Part shown: positions 42,465 to 51,690 of the stretch, in pieces
Numbering within the stretch: the stretch's first letter is position 1
How the letters are laid out: each line of letters begins with the position of its first letter
Translations under genes and position numbers: made by a program
Notes under the pieces: generated by a model
Seen by the model: the letters and a program-made list of their open reading frames with translations, nothing else
Told to the model about the DNA's origin: nothing
Databases searched by the model: none
DNA from: an uncultured Porphyromonas sp.
GTDB lineage: Bacteria > Bacteroidota > Bacteroidia > Bacteroidales > Porphyromonadaceae
Length of the DNA: 63,417 nt
Reading direction: 5' to 3'
NCBI GenBank assembly: GCA_902490315.1
Contig: CABUDK010000003.1
Coordinates: forward strand, 1 to 63,417

Positions 42465-44627
42465 ATGGCTACGCTACAGAAAATTAGAAATCGTGCCGGC
42501 CTGCTCATCATCGTAGTGGGTGTCGCACTCTTAGCATTTATCATCGGTGATGGTCTACGTTCTGGCTCATCACTGCTTCAGGACAACAAGATGGTTGCTC
42601 TCAAAATTGACGGCAAAAAGGTCAAATACGACGAGTACCAGCAGCTTCTCACCCAGCGCACAGAGCCGTACGAGCGTCAGCGCCAAGGCAAGCTGACGGA
42701 TCAAGATCGTGTACAGATCAGCAACCAGCTAGCACAGGAGCTCATAGCCGACTACGTCCTAGAGCAGGAGGCTAAGACCCTCGGACTACGTGTCACCCCA
42801 GCAGAGGTCTCGGCACTCATCTTTGGCGAGGGGCTACCCACGTCACAGTGGGCGGCACAGTTCTTCTCACAGTTTGGAGTAGATATGGGCGATCCTGAGC
42901 AGATCCGTAGCGTCATGAGCGAGCTCGATATGAATAAGATCAAGAGTCTCCCAGCAGAGCAGCAAAGCATGATGATCTCTGTACGCAATCAGTGGCTAGA
43001 GACAGAGAAGCAGATCCGCACACAGCGACTCTCTGAGAAGGTTAACGCACTGCTCACCCGCAGCTACGCTATCAACTCTCTCGACGAGAAGTACACCACA
43101 GGGTTAGGCACCCGCACCGTTGCTGTCGTACGCACTCCTAGCACCATCCTGCCAAATGATCAGGTCACAGTAACAGACCAGCAGGTGCAGGCTTACTACG
43201 ATAGCCACAAGCAGCAATTTGCATTCCCCTTTGAGCAAGCTAAGGTCAATTACTACAGCACTCTAGTACGTCCTAGTGAGGCTGACTACGCAGCTGCAAA
43301 GGCTCAGGTAGACACCGCACGTGTCCAGCTATTAGCTACGACAACTCCTGCTAAGGTGGTCCGCAACTACGACAATGGCAATGCTTACGAGACCTACTTC
43401 ACAGACAAGGAGCTAGAGCAGTATCTCTCTACCATCCCCAACGCCATGACTATGCTTCGCGAGGGTGCGATAGGTAGCGTCAACGAGCCTGTCATTGTCA
43501 ATGACAGCTACACACTTATCAAGCTCCTCGATCGCAAGCAAGCTCCCGAGAAGGTAAAGGTCAATCTGATCCCGCTTGATACAATCAATGCGCTAAAGGC
43601 TGATAGCCTGATAGCAGCCATCCAGAGTGGATCTGCCACACTTGCTCAGATCGTAGCAACCTACGCTATGGATGATCAGACTAAGGCAAATGGTGGCTAT
43701 CTCATCAATCAGGATAACTATACAGGTATGCCCGACAGCACCTTTACCGAGGCAGAGCTCTTCGGCATGGGGCTAGACACACTAACTAAGACGCCTATCA
43801 ACCAGTTTGTCAAGATGGAGAGACCAGGAGCTACGCTACTCGTTCGTAGGACAGCCCCCACAGCGTCTGTCAATCACTACAAGATCGCACAGCTCACAGT
43901 ACCCATCAACTTCTCCGAGGAGACCTTCCGGAAGGAGCAAGCTAAGATCAACGAGATCTTTACGAGTGACAAGAGCTTTGACAAAATGATGGAAGACGCT
44001 CAGGCAGCTGGTCTATCAGTCGTCCGTGGCGAGTATGTCAATAGTTCATCGGCAGCTCTCGCCTCGATCCCCAACTCTCGAGAGATCATCAGCTGGGCTC
44101 TACGCTCTAAGGCTGGTGCAGTATCAGACAAGCTCTTCCGCTGTGGTGAAAACGACTACCTAGTCGTAGCACAAGTAGAGAAAAAGTACCCCGCAGGCTT
44201 CCAGCCCTTCGAGCAGGTGGCAGATCGAGTACGTGACATCGTCTTGATGGAGCAGCGTGGCGACCAACTCGCATCTAACCTTGCAGGCAAGCAGCTGAAG
44301 AGTCTGAACAGCTATGCCACGGAGATGCAGTCCAGCGTAGACACGCTCTACAACATCAGCTACGTCACTGCGCCCAGTACACCCTCAGCACTTGTGGGCA
44401 AGGCTATGACGACGGCTATCGGTCAGCTCTCTGCTCCATTCCGTGCTGGCACGGAGGTAGTTGTCCTCCAGCCTATCTCGGAGAACGTAGATGCTTCTGT
44501 CACGAAGCCATCCCCTGCAGCTACAGCTCAGAAGCGTCGCTCCTATGGACAGCAGATGGCATACAGAGCTATGCAAGAGCTCATCATGAAGACTCCTGTC
44601 GAGGATACACGCTACCGTTTCTGGTAA
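42465..44627 (+). CDS. ppiD: PpiD/SurA-type peptidyl-prolyl isomerase, membrane-anchored
   Basis: A 720-aa protein anchored by one N-terminal helix (NRAGLLIIVVGVALLAFIIGDG, residues ~9-30) with the bulk in the periplasm. It has a SurA_N-like chaperone region (residues 50-220) and parvulin-like domains in the middle (ANGGYLINQDNYTGMPDSTF, GFQPFEQVADRVRDIV). PpiD assists proteins emerging from the Sec translocon and outer-membrane biogenesis. Domain order and length match PpiD better than SurA. The parvulin domain looks diverged, so isomerase activity is uncertain. It is flanked by htrA, the other periplasmic quality-control gene here. Confidence 0.85.
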   Translation: MATLQKIRNRAGLLIIVVGVALLAFIIGDGLRSGSSLLQDNKMVALKIDGKKVKYDEYQQLLTQRTEPYERQRQGKLTDQDRVQISNQLAQELIADYVLEQEAKTLGLRVTPAEVSALIFGEGLPTSQWAAQFFSQFGVDMGDPEQIRSVMSELDMNKIKSLPAEQQSMMISVRNQWLETEKQIRTQRLSEKVNALLTRSYAINSLDEKYTTGLGTRTVAVVRTPSTILPNDQVTVTDQQVQAYYDSHKQQFAFPFEQAKVNYYSTLVRPSEADYAAAKAQVDTARVQLLATTTPAKVVRNYDNGNAYETYFTDKELEQYLSTIPNAMTMLREGAIGSVNEPVIVNDSYTLIKLLDRKQAPEKVKVNLIPLDTINALKADSLIAAIQSGSATLAQIVATYAMDDQTKANGGYLINQDNYTGMPDSTFTEAELFGMGLDTLTKTPINQFVKMERPGATLLVRRTAPTASVNHYKIAQLTVPINFSEETFRKEQAKINEIFTSDKSFDKMMEDAQAAGLSVVRGEYVNSSSAALASIPNSREIISWALRSKAGAVSDKLFRCGENDYLVVAQVEKKYPAGFQPFEQVADRVRDIVLMEQRGDQLASNLAGKQLKSLNSYATEMQSSVDTLYNISYVTAPSTPSALVGKAMTTAIGQLSAPFRAGTEVVVLQPISENVDASVTKPSPAATAQKRRSYGQQMAYRAMQELIMKTPVEDTRYRFW

Positions 44628-44675
44628 GACTCCCGACAGATAAGCGTCCCTAAGTACGCTTCCATAATATATAGT

Positions 44676-44709
44676 AGACGCACACCTGTAGACAAGCGGG
44701 TGTGCGTCT
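44676..44709 (+). terminator. Terminator after ppiD
   Basis: AGACGCACACC (44676-44686) pairs with GGTGTGCGTCT (44699-44709), followed by T-rich sequence. The remaining 193 nt before htrA contain a short GCTTGT/ACAAGC hairpin but no clear -7 box. Confidence 0.75.
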
Positions 44710-44902
44710 TCTCATTTCAAGCGAATTTCTCTTGTAAAGCTTGTGCTCGACAAGCTCTCTAATGCAACATTTAGCCACTTCAATCGTCTATTGGATATAG
44801 CGCCTCCCAGGGCCGGGTGACTGTAAGCTCAGCTCATCAGCCTATGAGGACTATCCATACGATGAACCTATTAGCAAGAAGATATAACCCTTCAATACTA
44901 CT

Positions 44903-46423
44903 ATGAACAAATACCTCAAATACTTACTCCTGACGCTAGGCATAGCCCTCGTCAGTGGTTTCGTCTCGTGGGGGGTAGTACGTGCCACCCTCAGGAACGC
45001 AACATCAACAGAAAGCTCTTCCTACTCCACCCTACGACAGGGTGGCTACCCGAGCTCAGAAAACGACTACGGGTTTCTACAGTCCGACTACGAGCTCACC
45101 TCTAGTCGTACCGTAGGCAATGCCCCAGACCTCTCTCCAGCGGCTGAACTAGCGGTACAAGCAGTCGTACATATTAAAGTAGAGGGCGAGCAGACCATCG
45201 ATTATATAGATCCCTTTGAATTCTTCTTTGGTGGGGGACGAGGCTTCGACCGGCCGCAGTCACGAACCGTTACCAGTTTTGGATCTGGTGTCATCATCAG
45301 CACCGATGGCTACATTATCACGAACAACCACGTAGTCGAGGGGGCTAAGAGCATCTCCGTCTCCCTCAACGATGGTCGCTCCTTTGATGCTAAGTTCATC
45401 GGATCCGACCCAACCGTAGACATCGCGCTGCTTAAGGTCGATGCTAAGGATCTGCCCACCATTCCTTTTGGCGATAGTGACAAGATCCAGCTTGGCGAGT
45501 GGGTACTTGCTGTGGGCAACCCCTTCAATCTGACAGGCACCGTCACGGCGGGCATCATCAGTGCTAAGGCTCGTAGCACCGCTGTCGAGGGTCCTCAGGG
45601 CACGGCTCAGATAGCTCGCTACATACAGACAGACGCTGCCGTGAATCGCGGTAACAGTGGTGGTGCTCTTGTAGATGCTCAGGGACGACTCATCGGTATC
45701 AACACCATGATCTTCTCCGAGACAGGCAATTACTCAGGCTACTCCTTTGCTGTTCCCATCAATACGGCAGCTAAAATTGTTAGCGACCTCAAAAAGTACG
45801 GCTCCGTACAGCGCGCTGTCCTTGGCATCATCGGAGGTACGGTCAATGAGGATGTCAAAAAGGAGAAGAACCTCAAGGTCTCTCAGGGTGTCTACGTCAA
45901 CGAATTCTCAGAGGTCAGCGCAGCTTACGCTGCTGGCATCGAGGCAGGAGACGTCATCGTAGCCATCGATGGCAACAAGATCACCGAGATGGGCGAGCTA
46001 CAGGAGCGCATCGGTCGTTGCCGTCCTGGAGACACCATCGTTGTTACCGTAGACCGCAAGGGTGCTAAGCGAGACTTCAAGGTTAAGCTCAAAAACGATG
46101 AGGGTAGCACAGAGATCGTCAAGAGAGACAGCAGTAGCCTCCTCGGCGCCTCTCTGCGAGAGATCTCGGGCGACCAGTTACGCAAGCAAGGCGTCAGCTA
46201 TGGACTCGAGGTTGTCAAGGTCGGCAAAGGCAAGTTCCAAGAGGCTGGCGTCAAGGAGGGCTTTATCATCCTCTCGATCAATAATAAGGCTGTCCGCAGT
46301 GTTTCTGCAGCACGCAAGCTAGTTGATGCAGCTCAGAAGACACGCTTTGGAGACAAAGCGATCCTAGTCAAGGGCTTCTACCCTGGAGGCTCGATGAAGT
46401 ACTACGCTATCGACCTGAGCTAG
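44903..46423 (+). CDS. htrA: DegP/HtrA-family periplasmic serine protease
   Basis: A 506-aa Do-family protease with an N-terminal membrane helix or uncleaved signal (residues 5-28). The catalytic triad is His143 (ITNNHVVEGA), Asp173 (DPTVDIALL) and Ser252 (NRGNSGGALVD). Two PDZ domains follow (about 285-385 and 405-500), the first opening with RAVLGIIGG. The Tyr/Asp/Gly-rich stretch (FFFGGGRGFDRP) before the protease core corresponds to the LA loop and is short. It degrades or refolds misfolded envelope proteins and in P. gingivalis supports stress tolerance. A terminator lies at 46452-46494. Confidence 0.95.
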   Translation: MNKYLKYLLLTLGIALVSGFVSWGVVRATLRNATSTESSSYSTLRQGGYPSSENDYGFLQSDYELTSSRTVGNAPDLSPAAELAVQAVVHIKVEGEQTIDYIDPFEFFFGGGRGFDRPQSRTVTSFGSGVIISTDGYIITNNHVVEGAKSISVSLNDGRSFDAKFIGSDPTVDIALLKVDAKDLPTIPFGDSDKIQLGEWVLAVGNPFNLTGTVTAGIISAKARSTAVEGPQGTAQIARYIQTDAAVNRGNSGGALVDAQGRLIGINTMIFSETGNYSGYSFAVPINTAAKIVSDLKKYGSVQRAVLGIIGGTVNEDVKKEKNLKVSQGVYVNEFSEVSAAYAAGIEAGDVIVAIDGNKITEMGELQERIGRCRPGDTIVVTVDRKGAKRDFKVKLKNDEGSTEIVKRDSSSLLGASLREISGDQLRKQGVSYGLEVVKVGKGKFQEAGVKEGFIILSINNKAVRSVSAARKLVDAAQKTRFGDKAILVKGFYPGGSMKYYAIDLS

Positions 46424-46451
46424 TACACACAGACAGAAATCTAATAACTGT

Positions 46452-46494
46452 TCAGAGTGGTCCGACAGACTTCAGTTTGGTCGGATCACTCTGA
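46452..46494 (+). terminator. Terminator after htrA
   Basis: TCAGAGTGGTCCGAC (46452-46466) pairs with GTCGGATCACTCTGA (46480-46494) with one G-T, followed by TTTC. Confidence 0.75.
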
Positions 46495-46574
46495 TTTCAT
46501 TCCTATACATCTTTGCCGTGAAGCTTGGGTTAGCAGCACCAAGCGCCACCCTATTCCTTTTGGTGAAAAAGTCG

Positions 46575-46582
46575 TACCTTCG
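46575..46582 (+). promoter_or_regulatory. Possible -7 box for the topoisomerase gene (TACCTTCG)
   Basis: TACCTTCG is one base from TAnnTTTG and lies 28 nt before the ATG at 46611, supporting that start over an upstream in-frame ATG at 46518. Confidence 0.45.
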
Positions 46583-46610
46583 TGACGGCACCAAGGCTAA
46601 TTCGCATCAC

Positions 46611-49232
46611 ATGGATCTAGACAAGAACAACATAGAGCAAGAACAAGAGATAGACGCAACGTCCGCAAAGAGGGAAACCGCCTCGCCTACAGCCTCTGAA
46701 GAGGTGGACGAGAGTTATGTGGCTCCCGAAGAGGAGGAGGGCGACGGTCGGCTACACACCCTCGGCGGGATGTACCGTCACTGGTTCCTCGACTACGCAT
46801 CGTACGTAATTCTAGAGCGTGCCGTGCCTCACATTGAGGACGGACTCAAGCCGGTGCAGCGACGGGTACTCTACACGATGCATCTGATGGAAAACGGGAC
46901 CCTCCACAAGGTTGCCAAGATCGTGGGTGCTACGATGGCTTACCACCCACACGGTGATGCCTCGATCAACGATGCTTTGGTGCAGCTCGGTCAGAAAGGC
47001 TATCTCATCGACACGCAGGGTAACTGGGGTAACATACTCACGGGCGATGAGGCTGCCGCAGGGCGATACATCGAGGCTAAGCTCTCTAACTTTGCTCTCG
47101 AGATACTCTTTGGTGACAAGATCACCCCCTGGATGAAGAGCTACGACGGCAAGTCGCGTGAGCCTGTCTACCTGCCCGCCCGCTTCCCCCTACTGCTAGC
47201 GCAAGGTGCCGAGGGCATCGCCGTGGGTCTCTCCTGCAAGATCCTACCGCACAACCCCAAGGATCTGATCGAGGCTGCCTGCGCTTACCTGCGTGGAGAG
47301 CCTTTTACCCTCTACCCAGACTTCCCCACGGGAGGTATCATCGACGTGGATCGCTACAGCGATGGTAAGCGTGGCGGACAGGTCAAGAGCCGTGCACGCA
47401 TCGAGCGTATCGAGGATCGTGTGCTGAGTGTGCGTGATCTGCCTTTTGGCAAGACCACCTCGACGCTCATTGACTCGATCCTAAAGGCAAACGACAAGGG
47501 TCTGATCAAGATCAAGCGCATCGATGATATGACCGCCGAGACGGCCGACATACGCATCTACCTACCCGTAGGGGTCTCGGCCGATAAGACGATCGACGGG
47601 CTCTACGCTTTCACCGATTGCGAGGTCTCTATCTCGCCGAATGCTTGTGTCATCGAGGACGACAAGCCACGCTTCCTCGGCGTGAGCGACCTGCTACGTC
47701 ACTCGGTGAAGCATACGCGTGAATTGCTGCAGGAGGACCTGCGCCTACAGTTACACGACCGTCAGGAAGAGTATATGGGAGCTTCGCTAGAGCGGCTCTT
47801 CATCGAGCATCGTATCTATAAGTTGCGCCCCTTTGAGGAGGCTCCTGATCAGCATACCGCTCTGGACGTCATTCGCAAGGCTCTAGAGCCTATCGTGGGC
47901 GACTCTTTACTAAGGCCCATCACCGACAATGACTTAGCACGCCTCCTAGAGATCAAGATGGCGCGGATCCTCAAGTTTAACCTAGAGAAAAACGAGCAGC
48001 TCATCCTGCGCCTCACCGAGGAGATGGCGCAGATACAGCATCACCTAGACCATATCACCGACTACACGATACACTACTACCACTCGCTGCTAGAGGAGTA
48101 TGGTGCTGGCTGGGAGCGACGCACACAGATCGGGCACTTCGGAACGATCGAGGCTACGAAGGTGGTCGAGGAGAACCTCAAGCTCTACATAGATCGCAAG
48201 ATGGGCTTCGCCGGGACTGGCATCAAGGGCGGAGAGTATGTGTGTGACTGTAGCGAGATAGATGATATGATTGTCTTCTTCCGTGACGGCACCTATACGA
48301 TTACGAAGATTGAGGAGAAGAAGTTCCTCGGCAAGGAGCGCGTCCTACATATTAATAAGTATGTGCGCGGCGACAAGCGAACGATCTACAATGCGATCTA
48401 TCTGGATGGCAAGACGAAGACTTCGTTTATCAAGCGCTTTCACGTGTCGGCCAGTGTACGTGACCGTGAGTACGACTTGACTATGGGGACACCAGGTAGC
48501 AAGGTGCTCTACTTCTCTGCCAACCCCAACGGAGAGGCGGAGAGTGTGACGGTCAAGCTGCTACGTGGTGGTACTTCGCGACGCATCCTCTTCTTTGACA
48601 AGGACTTTGCAGACATTACTATCAAAGGGCGTACCGCTAAGGGCAACATCGTGACCCGAGCTCCAATCGAACGTATCTCGCTCAAAGAGCAGGGAGGCTC
48701 GACGCTCGGAGGACGCAAGGTGTGGTTTGACCCAGATGTGAACCGCATTAACTACAACAAGCAAGGAGATTACCTAGGCGAGTTTGAGGCGAGCGACCGC
48801 ATCCTTGTTATAATGCCTTCGGAGCAGACCTATACGACAGACTTTGGCGAGAGCAACCACTTCTCTGAGTCGCCCAAGATCATCGAGAAGTACGATCCCG
48901 ACAAAGTCTGGAGCGTCATCTACACCACGCCTGAGGGGGTTACCTATATCAAGCGTGTCTGCCTACCCGATAGGAAGAAGCCGCAACCTATCATAGAGCC
49001 TGAAGAGCAGCTACTAGCACTCACCGATGAGCCCGAGGCACAGTTTACACTGATCACGAAGCCTCAAGGGCGCAAGAAGGCGGCAACGATCGAGATCGCA
49101 GTGACTGAGTATGAGCCACTCAAGAAGCTCTCCGCACGAGGCAAGCGACTTACCGCACTACCTATTGCAAGCTTTGAAAAATTGGAGTCTGTAACTGAAA
49201 AAACAGAAGAAGAGGAGCCAACTGAAGAATAA
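46611..49232 (+). CDS. parC: DNA topoisomerase IV subunit A
   Basis: An 873-aa type IIA topoisomerase subunit. The winged-helix/tower part starts at MYRHWFLDYASYVILERAVP with EDGLKPVQRRVLYTM, and the active-site Tyr153 is in AAAGRYIEAKL. The beta-pinwheel C-terminal domain has VWFDPDVNRINYNKQGDYLG repeats and no GyrA box is obvious, so I call ParC rather than GyrA. The quinolone-contact segment reads YHPHGDASINDAL; the position equal to GyrA Ser83 is Ala. The start is placed at MDLDKNN (46611); a 31-codon upstream extension crosses the promoter box. The N-terminal ~50 residues are acidic and probably flexible. Confidence 0.9.
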   Translation: MDLDKNNIEQEQEIDATSAKRETASPTASEEVDESYVAPEEEEGDGRLHTLGGMYRHWFLDYASYVILERAVPHIEDGLKPVQRRVLYTMHLMENGTLHKVAKIVGATMAYHPHGDASINDALVQLGQKGYLIDTQGNWGNILTGDEAAAGRYIEAKLSNFALEILFGDKITPWMKSYDGKSREPVYLPARFPLLLAQGAEGIAVGLSCKILPHNPKDLIEAACAYLRGEPFTLYPDFPTGGIIDVDRYSDGKRGGQVKSRARIERIEDRVLSVRDLPFGKTTSTLIDSILKANDKGLIKIKRIDDMTAETADIRIYLPVGVSADKTIDGLYAFTDCEVSISPNACVIEDDKPRFLGVSDLLRHSVKHTRELLQEDLRLQLHDRQEEYMGASLERLFIEHRIYKLRPFEEAPDQHTALDVIRKALEPIVGDSLLRPITDNDLARLLEIKMARILKFNLEKNEQLILRLTEEMAQIQHHLDHITDYTIHYYHSLLEEYGAGWERRTQIGHFGTIEATKVVEENLKLYIDRKMGFAGTGIKGGEYVCDCSEIDDMIVFFRDGTYTITKIEEKKFLGKERVLHINKYVRGDKRTIYNAIYLDGKTKTSFIKRFHVSASVRDREYDLTMGTPGSKVLYFSANPNGEAESVTVKLLRGGTSRRILFFDKDFADITIKGRTAKGNIVTRAPIERISLKEQGGSTLGGRKVWFDPDVNRINYNKQGDYLGEFEASDRILVIMPSEQTYTTDFGESNHFSESPKIIEKYDPDKVWSVIYTTPEGVTYIKRVCLPDRKKPQPIIEPEEQLLALTDEPEAQFTLITKPQGRKKAATIEIAVTEYEPLKKLSARGKRLTALPIASFEKLESVTEKTEEEEPTEE

Positions 49233-49249
49233 GCTAAGCATCTCAAGCT

Positions 49250-50137
49250 ATGAAACAAAGATTACGACAGATCCTTCTAGCGCTTTGCTTGGGGCTATCA
49301 CTGTTAGGCACTAGCGCCTCGCTCTCCGCACAAGAGGCGGATACAACTGCCTCTGCGCCTCACCGACTACTGTATCTAGCACACGACTTTCGCTTCGGGT
49401 GGAACAAGTTATACAATGAGTACCTCTCGCCACTCTACTACCGTGGGCAATCATTGAGCTACCGACTCTCCTCGGAGGCTCCACTCACTCAGTCGCATCC
49501 TGAGTGGCTCGTCATGCAGAGCACCCAGCTAGCCTATGCGCAGCTCCTCAACCCCGCACGCAACAGTGCCACCAGGCACCTTGCTTTCGACACGAAGTGG
49601 AGCTTCATACATCAGTGGCGTCTGCCCTTTGGGATGGTCGTCGGAGTAGGTCCTGGCGTCCTAGTCGAGGGAGGTACATCTTATAATGGGCGCAACCAAA
49701 ACAACCCAGCCGATCAGCAACTCAACGGCGACCTAACGGCACAAGCCTTGGCAGCCTACCGTCTACGCATCGGGTGGTTCGTCGCAGACCTGCGCTTGCA
49801 GATGACCTCAGCATTGGTGGGGCTAGGCTTCGCGCCCTATTACAATGAGTCTTACCTACAGGCTTACTACTACGACAACATCATCAACCACTTCGCACTG
49901 CACACCTTCGGTCGGCGGCACTACTACCAGATAGGAGTGGCTCTAGACATCCCTATATGGCGCATCATGACCCTGCGCATGACCTACGACTACACCGACT
50001 CGGCAAGACGTATCCACTCCATCTATCGAGGCTTCTCGGGACACTATCTAGGAGTCGGTCTAGCCACTTACTTCCGTCCCTTCAGAGGCTACCAAGAGGT
50101 ACATAATGCAAACCACACGACTGCCATCAGCTTATGA
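49250..50137 (+). CDS. DUF3316-like exported outer-membrane protein
   Basis: A 295-aa protein with signal peptide (LLALCLGLSLLGTSASLSAQ). FGWNKLYNEYLSPLYYRGQSLSYRL resembles the start of the Bacteroidota family DUF3316, and the rest alternates like a barrel (RMTYDYTDSARRIHSIYRGF, SGHYLGVGLATYFRPF). Function unknown. It starts 17 nt after parC and its stop overlaps the S41 peptidase start by 4 nt. Confidence 0.65.
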   Translation: MKQRLRQILLALCLGLSLLGTSASLSAQEADTTASAPHRLLYLAHDFRFGWNKLYNEYLSPLYYRGQSLSYRLSSEAPLTQSHPEWLVMQSTQLAYAQLLNPARNSATRHLAFDTKWSFIHQWRLPFGMVVGVGPGVLVEGGTSYNGRNQNNPADQQLNGDLTAQALAAYRLRIGWFVADLRLQMTSALVGLGFAPYYNESYLQAYYYDNIINHFALHTFGRRHYYQIGVALDIPIWRIMTLRMTYDYTDSARRIHSIYRGFSGHYLGVGLATYFRPFRGYQEVHNANHTTAISL

Positions 50138-51189
50138 ATCTAACGAGACTACATAGCGGGCTTGTCGGCCTGCTACTCCTACCACTACTGCTTGCCTGCA
50201 CACAAGAGCCTGAAGAGCAGGAATACACTAGGAACTATCAGACGAACTTTACAGCACTTTGGACCATCCTAGACGAGGGGTACTGCTTCTTTGACGATAA
50301 GCTCCCAGCCTCAGGCGATACCACTTGGAACGATCTCAAGGATATCTACACGCCTCTGGTACAGCAATGCCAGTCGGAGGATGAGTTCTTCGACCTGATG
50401 GTAGAGCTGATGCGTCACCTCAAGGATGGACATGTGAACCTCTTTGCACCCTTTGATGTAGGGGGGTGGAACATTTATGAAGGCTCTAGACATTGCCTAG
50501 ACAGTCGCATACGCAACCTTTACCTGCAGCCTCATATGCGCCGTGCTGGCTCTATCTACTATACGCCTATCACTTACAATGGGCATGCAGCTGACTCGAT
50601 CGGCTATATGGTGATCCCCTCTTTCTCCGCGTCTATCTCCTTGACTCACCTACACGCAGTCTTCTCAAGACTGGCACATTGTCGTGGCTTGATCATCGAT
50701 ATGCGTAGCAATGGTGGTGGATTGCTGACCAATGCGGATCGTCTGGCTAGCGTCTTGATCCCCTCTGACACGGTCGTCGGCTATATGAGTACGAAAACCG
50801 GACCTGGGCATAATGACTTCGGATCCCTCAAAGAGATCAAGCTCGCTCGTGCCCCCTTCAGCTGGCAGCGTCCTACCGTGATCCTCATGGATCGCGGGAC
50901 TTATAGCGCAGCCAATTCGCTGGTCGCTTATGTCAAGGGGACAACCCGTCACGTTCTCTTCATGGGTGACCGTACAGGTGGTGGCGGTGGCTTGCCTCGC
51001 AGTAGCGAACTGCCTAACGGCTGGTGGCTACGCTACTCCTCCTCTCGTATGTACGACGCTCAGCGGCATAGCATTGAGGGTGGCATCGAGCCAGATATTA
51101 TCCAGGAGCAGACAGACGAGGCGACAGCGCAGCGCCAAGATGCACTGATCGAGCGCGCTATTACGATACTTCTCGAAGCGACGAAGTAA
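50134..51189 (+). CDS. S41-family C-terminal processing peptidase lipoprotein
   Basis: A 351-aa lipoprotein (lipobox LLLAC, Cys22). An N-terminal helical region (EYTRNYQTNFTALWTILDEG) is typical of Bacteroidota S41 proteases; MRHLKDGHVNLFAP, GLIIDMRSNGGGLLTNADRL and DRGTYSAANSLVAYVKG (nucleophile Ser in TYSAAN) give the S41 core, with RTGGGGGLPR nearby. There is no clear PDZ domain between. It likely trims surface or periplasmic proteins. Translationally coupled to the DUF3316-like gene; a bidirectional terminator follows. Confidence 0.85.
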   Translation: MNLTRLHSGLVGLLLLPLLLACTQEPEEQEYTRNYQTNFTALWTILDEGYCFFDDKLPASGDTTWNDLKDIYTPLVQQCQSEDEFFDLMVELMRHLKDGHVNLFAPFDVGGWNIYEGSRHCLDSRIRNLYLQPHMRRAGSIYYTPITYNGHAADSIGYMVIPSFSASISLTHLHAVFSRLAHCRGLIIDMRSNGGGLLTNADRLASVLIPSDTVVGYMSTKTGPGHNDFGSLKEIKLARAPFSWQRPTVILMDRGTYSAANSLVAYVKGTTRHVLFMGDRTGGGGGLPRSSELPNGWWLRYSSSRMYDAQRHSIEGGIEPDIIQEQTDEATAQRQDALIERAITILLEATK

Positions 51190-51218
51190 TCCACCGCTTA
51201 CATCAGACCTATAAACGC

Positions 51219-51251
51219 AAAAAGAGCCTCCCATCTCAGGAGGCTCTTTTT
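51219..51251. terminator. Bidirectional terminator between S41 peptidase and tRNA-Arg
   Basis: AAAAAGAGCCTCC (51219-51231) pairs perfectly with GGAGGCTCTTTTT (51239-51251); flanking A and T runs suit both strands. Confidence 0.9.
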
Positions 51252-51252
51252 G

Positions 51253-51326
51253 TGACCGCGGCAGGATTCAAACCTGCAACCTTTTGATCCGTAGTCAAAT
51301 GCTCTATTCAGTTGAGCTACGCGGCC
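51253..51326 (-). tRNA. tRNA-Arg (anticodon ACG)
   Basis: A 74-nt cloverleaf on the minus strand. The acceptor GGCCGCG/CGCGGTC has one G-U pair; the D-arm contains TAGCTCAACTGAATAGAGCA; the anticodon stem TTTGA/TCAAA closes the loop CTACGGA with anticodon ACG (read as ICG after editing, for CGN codons); the T-arm loop is TTTGAATC. CCA is not encoded. A very good promoter lies upstream (51419-51426). Confidence 0.95.
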
Positions 51327-51418
51327 GATGAAAACTAAACCCTTAAAAAAACGACAAACAAGGATTTGAAACAGCTGGACAATCACAAAAGTGAAGTGCT
51401 CCTCCCCGTTTGCAAGTG

Positions 51419-51426
51419 CAAAGGTA
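51419..51426 (-). promoter_or_regulatory. tRNA-Arg promoter (TTTG-N19-TACCTTTG)
   Basis: On the minus strand TACCTTTG is preceded by TTTG with a 19-nt spacer, matching the full Bacteroidota consensus, about 93 nt upstream of the mature tRNA 5' end. The sequence 51430-51690 shows no further gene. Confidence 0.75.
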
Positions 51427-51690
51427 CAACATTTTTCGAAACCTGCAAACCCTTTCGGAGAAATTCTTTCCACACAAAAAGAAAGCACTTCCCAAAGAGT
51501 GGATACAACATCAAGGAATACAACAAAATAGACACACAAAACATCTCACCAATTCCTCTCTCAATGACTTTGTCCAAGCCCTTTATCAAGACTCCTCAAA
51601 GAGTTTCTCTCATTTACTAGCCTAACCGTTGCAGGTCTACAGTTTACCTTCACTAGTACAGTTCTTTTCGTCATACCTTCCCCGATGAGA

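Noticed and set aside
46518..46610. 31-codon extension of the topoisomerase gene
   Set aside because: It includes the putative -7 box TACCTTCG and has no similarity to the family; ATG 46611 is preferred.
51198..51539. A 113-codon minus-strand ORF
   Set aside because: It contains the translated tRNA-Arg sequence (AQLNRAFDYGSKGCRFESC), a common artefact of tRNA genes.
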